DNA from: Bacillus sp. WMMC1349
Lineage (GTDB): Bacteria > Bacillota > Bacilli > Bacillales > Bacillaceae
Assembly: GCF_013155385.1 (NCBI RefSeq)
Contig: NZ_JABJUQ010000007.1
Coordinates: forward strand, 1,160,001-1,224,000
Direction: 5' to 3'
DNA: 64,000 nucleotides
Shown here: positions 59,054 to 64,000 of the stretch, piece by piece
Position numbering within the stretch: the first letter of the stretch is position 1
Layout: the number at the start of each line of letters is the position of its first letter
The notes under the pieces: generated by a model
What the model saw: only the letters and a program-made list of their open reading frames with translations
Databases searched by the model: none
What the model was told of the DNA's origin: nothing
Position numbers and translations under genes: made by a program

Positions 59054-59878
59054 ATGAAGCTCTACATGTCAGTCGATATGGAGGGGATTTCCGGGCTGCC
59101 TGATGAAACATTTGTAGGTCCAGGCAAACTGAATTATGAACGAGGAAGAGCCATTATGACAAATGAAGTGAATGTTGTAGCCTGTGAAGCATTTCAAAAT
59201 GGATGCTCAGAAGTACTTGTCAATGATAGTCATTCAAAAATGAACAATTTACTTATTGAACGGCTTCATCCTGAAGTAGCGCTTATTTCGGGAGATGTCA
59301 AACCTTTTTCCATGGTTGAGGGACTTGATCATACATATGGAGGGGCGATTTTTCTCGGCTATCATGCGAGAGCATCACTAAGAGGGGTGATGTCCCATAG
59401 CATGATTTTTGGTGTTAGGCATTTTTATATCAATGATCAGGTGATTGGTGAATTAGGATTCAATGCGTATGTAGCTGGCTATTACGAGGTTCCAGTACTG
59501 TTGGTTGCTGGCGATCGCCAAGCGGCAATTGAAGCTGAAGAACTGATTCAGAATGTGACGACAGCGGCTGTCAAAGAAACGATTTCTCGTTCTGCTGTCA
59601 AATGTTTGACACCAGAGAAAGCGGGTCGGCTATTAAAAGAACAGACAGCTTATGCGCTGAAAAACAAAGATAAAGTGAAACCGCTCATCCCTCCTGACAA
59701 GCCTGTGCTAAGCATTGAATTTGCCAATTATGGTCAGGCGGAGTGGGCCAATTTGATGCCTGGTACTGACATCAAACCAGGGACAACGATTGTCCGCTAT
59801 CAAGCGGAAAATATTTTAGAAGCTTATCAAGCAATGCTAGTCATGACAGAGCTTGCCACGCGAACGACATTTTCTTGA
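59054..59878 (+). CDS. dppA: D-aminopeptidase DppA
   Basis: A zinc-dependent D-stereospecific aminopeptidase acting on D-Ala-containing dipeptides. It forms a self-compartmentalising decamer. The ATG at 59054 has correct spacing from AGGGGG and gives 274 residues, the same as in B. subtilis. The earlier ATG at 59048 abuts the site. Metal and active-site motifs: MSVDMEGISG, NDSHSKMNN and FLGYHARA. It is the first gene of the dpp operon. Confidence 0.96.
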   Translation: MKLYMSVDMEGISGLPDETFVGPGKLNYERGRAIMTNEVNVVACEAFQNGCSEVLVNDSHSKMNNLLIERLHPEVALISGDVKPFSMVEGLDHTYGGAIFLGYHARASLRGVMSHSMIFGVRHFYINDQVIGELGFNAYVAGYYEVPVLLVAGDRQAAIEAEELIQNVTTAAVKETISRSAVKCLTPEKAGRLLKEQTAYALKNKDKVKPLIPPDKPVLSIEFANYGQAEWANLMPGTDIKPGTTIVRYQAENILEAYQAMLVMTELATRTTFS

Positions 59879-59895
59879 AGGAAGGTGTGATAAAC

Positions 59896-60822
59896 ATGGC
59901 AGGTTACATCATGAAGCGATTTTTCTCAATGGTGTCGACGATCTTAATCATTACAACATTGACCTTTGTGATCATGAAAGTGATTCCGGGATCTCCTTTT
60001 AATGAGGAGCGAACTACCAATCAAGTTGTTCAACAAAACCTTGAAGCTTACTATCATTTAGATGAGCCTATCTTTGTCCAATATTTAATTTATTTGAAAT
60101 CGATTTTAATGTTTGATTTTGGTCCATCAATCAAACAGCCTTCACAAAGTGTTAATGAGTTGCTTTCAAGAGGTTTCCCCGTGTCATTTGAACTTGGGAT
60201 GATTGCACTTTTGCTAGCGATTTTTTCCGGGATAGCTCTAGGGATTTTTGCAGCGCTTCGGCAAAATGGCTTAATCGATTACTTGGCGATGACGATTGCA
60301 GTACTCGGAATTTCGATTCCAAACTTCATTATGGCAACAGTGCTCATTCAACAGTTTGCTGTTAATTGGTCAATATTTCCACCGTCGACATGGACAAGTC
60401 CATTGCATATGGTGCTTCCGACAGCTGCACTCGCAATGGGTCCTATGGCGATTATTGCCAGACTAACCCGTTCAAGCATGCTTGAGGTGCTGACTCAGGA
60501 TTATATTCGGACAGCACGGGCAAAGGGGCTTTCTCCTTTGAAAATCGTGTTAAAACATGCGCTAAAGAACGCGCTGATGCCTGTGATTACCATTCTTGGA
60601 ACACTGACTGCTTCAATCTTGACGGGGAGTTTTGTCATTGAAAAAATTTTTGCAATTCCAGGAATGGGGAAATATTTTGTTGAGAGCATCAATTCGCGAG
60701 ACTATCCCGTCATTATGGGAACCACCGTCTTTTACAGCATCATTCTCATCATTATGCTGTTTTTAGTCGATTTGGCTTATGGTATCATCGATCCGCGTAT
60801 CAAACTGCATAAGAAAGGGTGA
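59896..60822 (+). CDS. dppB: Dipeptide ABC transporter permease DppB
   Basis: A 308-residue membrane permease with six membrane segments and the inner-membrane permease EAA loop (YIRTARAKGLSPLKIVLKHA). The start at 59896 follows GAAGGAAGGTG. A frame open from 59875 overlaps dppA. Typical OppB-type N-terminus (MKRFFSMVSTILIITTLTFV). Confidence 0.95.
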   Translation: MAGYIMKRFFSMVSTILIITTLTFVIMKVIPGSPFNEERTTNQVVQQNLEAYYHLDEPIFVQYLIYLKSILMFDFGPSIKQPSQSVNELLSRGFPVSFELGMIALLLAIFSGIALGIFAALRQNGLIDYLAMTIAVLGISIPNFIMATVLIQQFAVNWSIFPPSTWTSPLHMVLPTAALAMGPMAIIARLTRSSMLEVLTQDYIRTARAKGLSPLKIVLKHALKNALMPVITILGTLTASILTGSFVIEKIFAIPGMGKYFVESINSRDYPVIMGTTVFYSIILIIMLFLVDLAYGIIDPRIKLHKKG

Positions 60823-60827
60823 GAACT

Positions 60828-61790
60828 ATGAGTCTTCCAGTTCGCAGAGAACATGATGTGTCCACTGGTGAGCAAATCCCGAATGAATGGTTTACGCCGA
60901 AGAAACAGAAAAGAGTTGAAAAAGAATCGATTGTTAGGCCAAGCCTTTCATATTGGCAGAATACTTGGTGCGTTCTAAGAAAAAACAAGTTGGCGATGAC
61001 CGGCTTAAGTATTTTGCTTTTCCTGTTCGTCATGGCGATTCTTGGTCCATTTTTTTCACCTCACAGCGTGACAGAACAGACACTCGCCCAACAAAATTTG
61101 CCTCCGTCGTCAAAACATTGGTTTGGCACGGATGAGCTTGGACGCGATGTGTTTACGAGAACATGGTATGGGGCAAGAATATCACTGTTTGTCGGTGTGA
61201 TCGCCGCTTTCATTGATTTTGCAATTGGTGTCATTTATGGCGGGATTTCCGGTTATAAAGGTGGAAAAACTGACCATATCATGATGCGAATCATCGAAGT
61301 TCTACACGGACTACCTTATTTATTAGTTGTGATTCTCTTAATGGTCCTGATGGGACCGGGACTTGGAACAATTATTGTTGCATTGACTGTCACCGGTTGG
61401 GTTGGTATGGCAAGGATTGTGAGGGGACAAGTCTTAAAGTTGAAAAATGATGAACATGTTCTGGCATCAAAAACTTTTGGCGCAAATACAATGCGAATCA
61501 TCCGCCGGAATTTGCTTCCGAACATGATGGGCGCAATTATTGTTCAGATCACTTTGACAGTACCATCAGCCATATTTGCAGAAGCTTTTCTGAGTTTTCT
61601 CGGCTTAGGAATTCAAGCGCCATTTGCAAGCTGGGGTGTGATGGCGAACGATGGTTTGCCTGTTATATTATCTGGTCATTGGTGGCGGCTGTTTTTTCCA
61701 GCGTTCTTTATCTCGATTACAATGTTCGCTTTTAATGTACTTGGAGATGGACTCCAGGATGCTCTAGATCCAAAACTGAGGAGGTCATGA
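60828..61790 (+). CDS. dppC: Dipeptide ABC transporter permease DppC
   Basis: A 320-residue OppC-type permease: a hydrophilic N-terminal tail of about 50 residues, six membrane segments, HWFGTDELGRDVFTRTWYGA and the EAA loop with LASKTFGANTMRIIRRNLLPN. The start at 60828 follows AAAGGGTGAG. It partners with DppB. Confidence 0.95.
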   Translation: MSLPVRREHDVSTGEQIPNEWFTPKKQKRVEKESIVRPSLSYWQNTWCVLRKNKLAMTGLSILLFLFVMAILGPFFSPHSVTEQTLAQQNLPPSSKHWFGTDELGRDVFTRTWYGARISLFVGVIAAFIDFAIGVIYGGISGYKGGKTDHIMMRIIEVLHGLPYLLVVILLMVLMGPGLGTIIVALTVTGWVGMARIVRGQVLKLKNDEHVLASKTFGANTMRIIRRNLLPNMMGAIIVQITLTVPSAIFAEAFLSFLGLGIQAPFASWGVMANDGLPVILSGHWWRLFFPAFFISITMFAFNVLGDGLQDALDPKLRRS

Positions 61791-61794
61791 ATTT

Positions 61795-62784
61795 TTGCAG
61801 AAAAAAGTGCTGGAAGTTGATCAATTACACGTTTCATTTTCGACATATGGAGGGTCTGTTAAAGCTGTACGCGGTGTTACTTTTGACTTGTATGAAGGAG
61901 AGACGTTTGCAATTGTCGGTGAATCTGGTTGCGGAAAAAGTGTGACTTCACAAAGTATCATGCAGCTGCTTCCAAAGCACTCCGCGACGATTTCAGGTGG
62001 CTCGATCTATTTTAAAGAAAAGGATTTGTGCGGTTTGTCAGAAAAAGAGATGAGAACAATCCGAGGTGATCAGATCTCAATGATCTTTCAGGACCCGATG
62101 ACAGCTTTGAATCCGACCTTAACAATCGGTGATCAGCTGACAGAAGCTATTTTGGAACATCAGACGATCTCAAAAGATGAGGCGAAAAAAACTGTGATTT
62201 CAATGCTGGAGCTTGTTGGCATTCCCAACCCGACAGAACGTTTAAAACAGTATCCGCATCAATTCAGCGGTGGCATGAGACAACGAATCGTCATTGCAAT
62301 GGCACTGATCTGTAAACCGAAGATTCTCATTGCAGATGAACCAACAACTGCTCTTGATGTCACAATTCAGGCACAGATTCTTGAACTATTTAAAGACCTT
62401 CAAAGAAAAACTGGCGTGTCCATTATATTAATTACCCATGATTTAGGTGTTGTTGCACAGACAGCGGATAGAATCGCGGTCATGTATGCAGGGAAAATCG
62501 TTGAAACAGGGATGAGAAAAGATATTTTTTATCATCCGCAGCATCCTTATACAAAAGGGTTGTTAAAATCCGTACCTAGGCTTGATCTTGAAGATGCAGA
62601 ACTTGTTCCGATTGAAGGGACACCGCCTGATTTATTTTCACCACCTGCAGGATGTCCTTTTACTGCTCGCTGTTCATATGCAATGGAAGTATGTAATCGC
62701 TTGTATCCAGTGAAAACGGAAATCTCAACAGGACATGATGTGTGTTGTTGGCTTCAGGATGAACGGGCAGAGCGGGCAATATGA
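61795..62784 (+). CDS. dppD: Dipeptide ABC transporter ATPase DppD
   Basis: A 329-residue ATPase with Walker A GESGCGKSV, signature FSGGMRQRIVIAMAL, Walker B ILIADEPTTALD, and the oligopeptide-type C-terminal cysteine cluster CPFTARCSYAMEVC, which may bind an Fe-S cluster. It starts with TTG after GAGGAGGTC. A GTG four codons downstream is an alternative. There is no separate dppF in sight. Confidence 0.95.
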   Translation: MQKKVLEVDQLHVSFSTYGGSVKAVRGVTFDLYEGETFAIVGESGCGKSVTSQSIMQLLPKHSATISGGSIYFKEKDLCGLSEKEMRTIRGDQISMIFQDPMTALNPTLTIGDQLTEAILEHQTISKDEAKKTVISMLELVGIPNPTERLKQYPHQFSGGMRQRIVIAMALICKPKILIADEPTTALDVTIQAQILELFKDLQRKTGVSIILITHDLGVVAQTADRIAVMYAGKIVETGMRKDIFYHPQHPYTKGLLKSVPRLDLEDAELVPIEGTPPDLFSPPAGCPFTARCSYAMEVCNRLYPVKTEISTGHDVCCWLQDERAERAI

Positions 62785-62815
62785 TCTCTGCTACACTTTA
62801 AAATGGGGGGATTTG

Positions 62816-64000
62816 ATGAAAAGACTGTCGAGCAGTTTGATCATCATGTTGATGGCTGTCATATTATTTGGGTGTACCGCAAATCAACAGGCAGGGCAAA
62901 CAGGGAAGAAAAGAGGAGCAGATCAAGAGCAGGTGTTGAAGTTAAACAATGAAAAAGAACCGACATCATTTGATCCGCCGATTGGATTTAACAGTGTGTC
63001 ATGGCAGGCACTCAACAATTTGATGGAGGGGTTGACAAGGCTTGGTGCTGATCATGAACCAGCAGCAGCAACAGCTGAGAAATGGAACATTTCTGAAGAT
63101 GGTAAAACATATACTTTTACAATTCGCCAGAATGCGAAGTGGTCTAACGGTGATCCGTTGACAGCGGGGGATTTTGAATTTGCATGGAAACGGCTGCTTG
63201 ATCCGAAAACAGGCTCATCAGCTGCGTTCTTAGGATATGTGATTGAAGGTGGTGAAGCTTTTAATAGTGGTAAAGGCAAGAAAGATGAGGTAAAGGTTAA
63301 AGCGCTAGATGAGAAAACACTCAAGGTGACATTAACCAGACCGCAAACATCGTTTTTGGACATTGTTGCAAATCCGGCTTTTTTCCCAATCCATCAAAAA
63401 GTGGCCAATGACAATCCAAAATGGCATGAAGAAGCTTCAACATTTGTTGGAAATGGTCCGTTTAAGCTAACAGAATGGAAACATGATGAAAGTTTTACAA
63501 TGGAAAAAAGTGATACGTATTGGGATAAAGATACTGTAAAACTTGACAAAGTCACATGGGCAATGGTTGATGACAGAAATACAGATTATCAAATGTTTCA
63601 AGCAAATGAACTTGACACATCTTTTGTACCTGCAGAAATGAGCGAAAAATTGATGAGTTCTAAGCAAGTGAAACTGTTCGATCAGGCGGGTCTTTATTTT
63701 TACAGGTTCAATGTTAAAATGGAACCATTTCAAAATGAAAAGATTAGAAAAGCGTTTGCATTGGCAGTTGACCAGCAAGAAATTGTTGATTACGTCACTA
63801 AAAATGGTGAAAAGCCAGCCCGAGCCTTTGTCTCTCCAGACATAAAAGGACAAAACGGTAAGAGCTTTCGCGAGGAGGGCGGTGATTTAGTTACATTTGA
63901 TACTGATCAAGCGAAAAAGTTGCTTAAAGAAGGAATGACAGAAGAGCATTACGAAACGCTTCCTGCAGTTACACTGACATACAGCACAAAACCAGAACAT
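62816..64000 (+). CDS. dppE: Dipeptide-binding lipoprotein DppE (partial)
   Basis: Solute-binding component of the dipeptide transporter, anchored as a lipoprotein. The first 395 residues are in the window and the 3' end is missing. The signal sequence ends in the lipobox LFGC with Cys20. SBP_bac_5-type sequences follow: EPTSFDPPIGFNSVSWQALN, WSNGDPLTAGDFEFAWKRLL and FVGNGPFKLTEW. The ATG at 62816 follows TGGGGGG. It is the fifth gene of the operon. Confidence 0.95.
   Translation, partial: MKRLSSSLIIMLMAVILFGCTANQQAGQTGKKRGADQEQVLKLNNEKEPTSFDPPIGFNSVSWQALNNLMEGLTRLGADHEPAAATAEKWNISEDGKTYTFTIRQNAKWSNGDPLTAGDFEFAWKRLLDPKTGSSAAFLGYVIEGGEAFNSGKGKKDEVKVKALDEKTLKVTLTRPQTSFLDIVANPAFFPIHQKVANDNPKWHEEASTFVGNGPFKLTEWKHDESFTMEKSDTYWDKDTVKLDKVTWAMVDDRNTDYQMFQANELDTSFVPAEMSEKLMSSKQVKLFDQAGLYFYRFNVKMEPFQNEKIRKAFALAVDQQEIVDYVTKNGEKPARAFVSPDIKGQNGKSFREEGGDLVTFDTDQAKKLLKEGMTEEHYETLPAVTLTYSTKPEH

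Overview
The window looks like a chromosomal segment of a Bacillus species related to, but clearly diverged from, the B. subtilis / B. licheniformis group. The gene order mecA-coiA-pepF-yizD-(RoxS)-yjbH-yjbI-yjbJ-yjbK-yjbL-yjbM-nadK-yjbO, prpE-yjbQ-tenA-tenI-thiOSGFD-fabI-cotO-cotZYXWV-yjcA-spoVIF-yjcD, yjcG-yjcH, metI-metC, spoIISAB-pit-ykaA, steT, htrA and dppABCDE is the backbone known from B. subtilis. The base composition is AT-rich. Shine-Dalgarno sites are strong and there are many TTG/GTG starts, as expected for Bacillus. Species identity was inferred from content only.

Layout. (1) 0-10.5 kb: competence and proteolysis control (MecA, CoiA, YjbH), oligopeptidase PepF, the RoxS/RsaE small RNA, a truncated haemoglobin, a lytic transglycosylase, a (p)ppGpp synthetase, NAD kinase and an RluA-type pseudouridine synthase. 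(2) 11-20.6 kb: frataxin-like Fra, PrpE, a cation/proton antiporter, the TPP-riboswitch-controlled thiamine operon tenA-tenI-thiO-S-G-F-D, and FapR-type fabI. (3) 20.7-25.4 kb: spore coat and crust genes (cotO, cotZ, cotY, cotX, cotW, cotV), yjcA, several tiny genes including a YjcZ-type 41-residue peptide, and spoVIF. (4) 25.4-35.3 kb: helicase YjcD, a DedA protein, YjcG/YjcH, an inserted WYL-DinB-helix-hairpin-helix trio, and the S-box (SAM riboswitch) metI-metC operon. (5) 35.5-50 kb is the accessory stretch: a macrolide-efflux-like MFS pump beside a macrolide-phosphotransferase-like kinase, LysR/YeiH, a lone tRNA-Val(GAC), uncharacterised genes, an IseA homologue, cysJI with a divergent CysL-like regulator, an unknown secreted protein and a LysM-3D cell-wall protein. 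Three copies of one GC-rich intergenic repeat lie here. (6) 50-53 kb: the SpoIIS toxin-antitoxin pair and the Pit/YkaA phosphate transporter. (7) 53-56 kb: a YesV/YesL-type DUF624 protein and a secreted rhamnogalacturonan lyase, preceded by a consensus cre site and by a lac-type palindrome respectively. (8) 56-64 kb: SteT, HtrA and the CodY-type dpp operon, which runs off the window inside dppE.

How the parts connect. Sulphur metabolism is represented by an S-box operon (metI/metC), a sulphite reductase with an adjacent LysR regulator, and a YeiH-type putative sulphate exporter with its own LysR regulator. Nutrient and stress control is visible as cre, CodY, FapR, TPP, SAM and RoxS elements. 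The items that most deserve a second look are the three-copy GC-rich repeat, the two-copy terminator repeat, the identically spaced C-x2-C-x14-H-F-x-H motif in both CoiA and the YjcD helicase, the palindrome and leader ORF in front of the kinase gene, the two possible starts of PepF, and the extra 43-codon gene downstream of spoIISAB.
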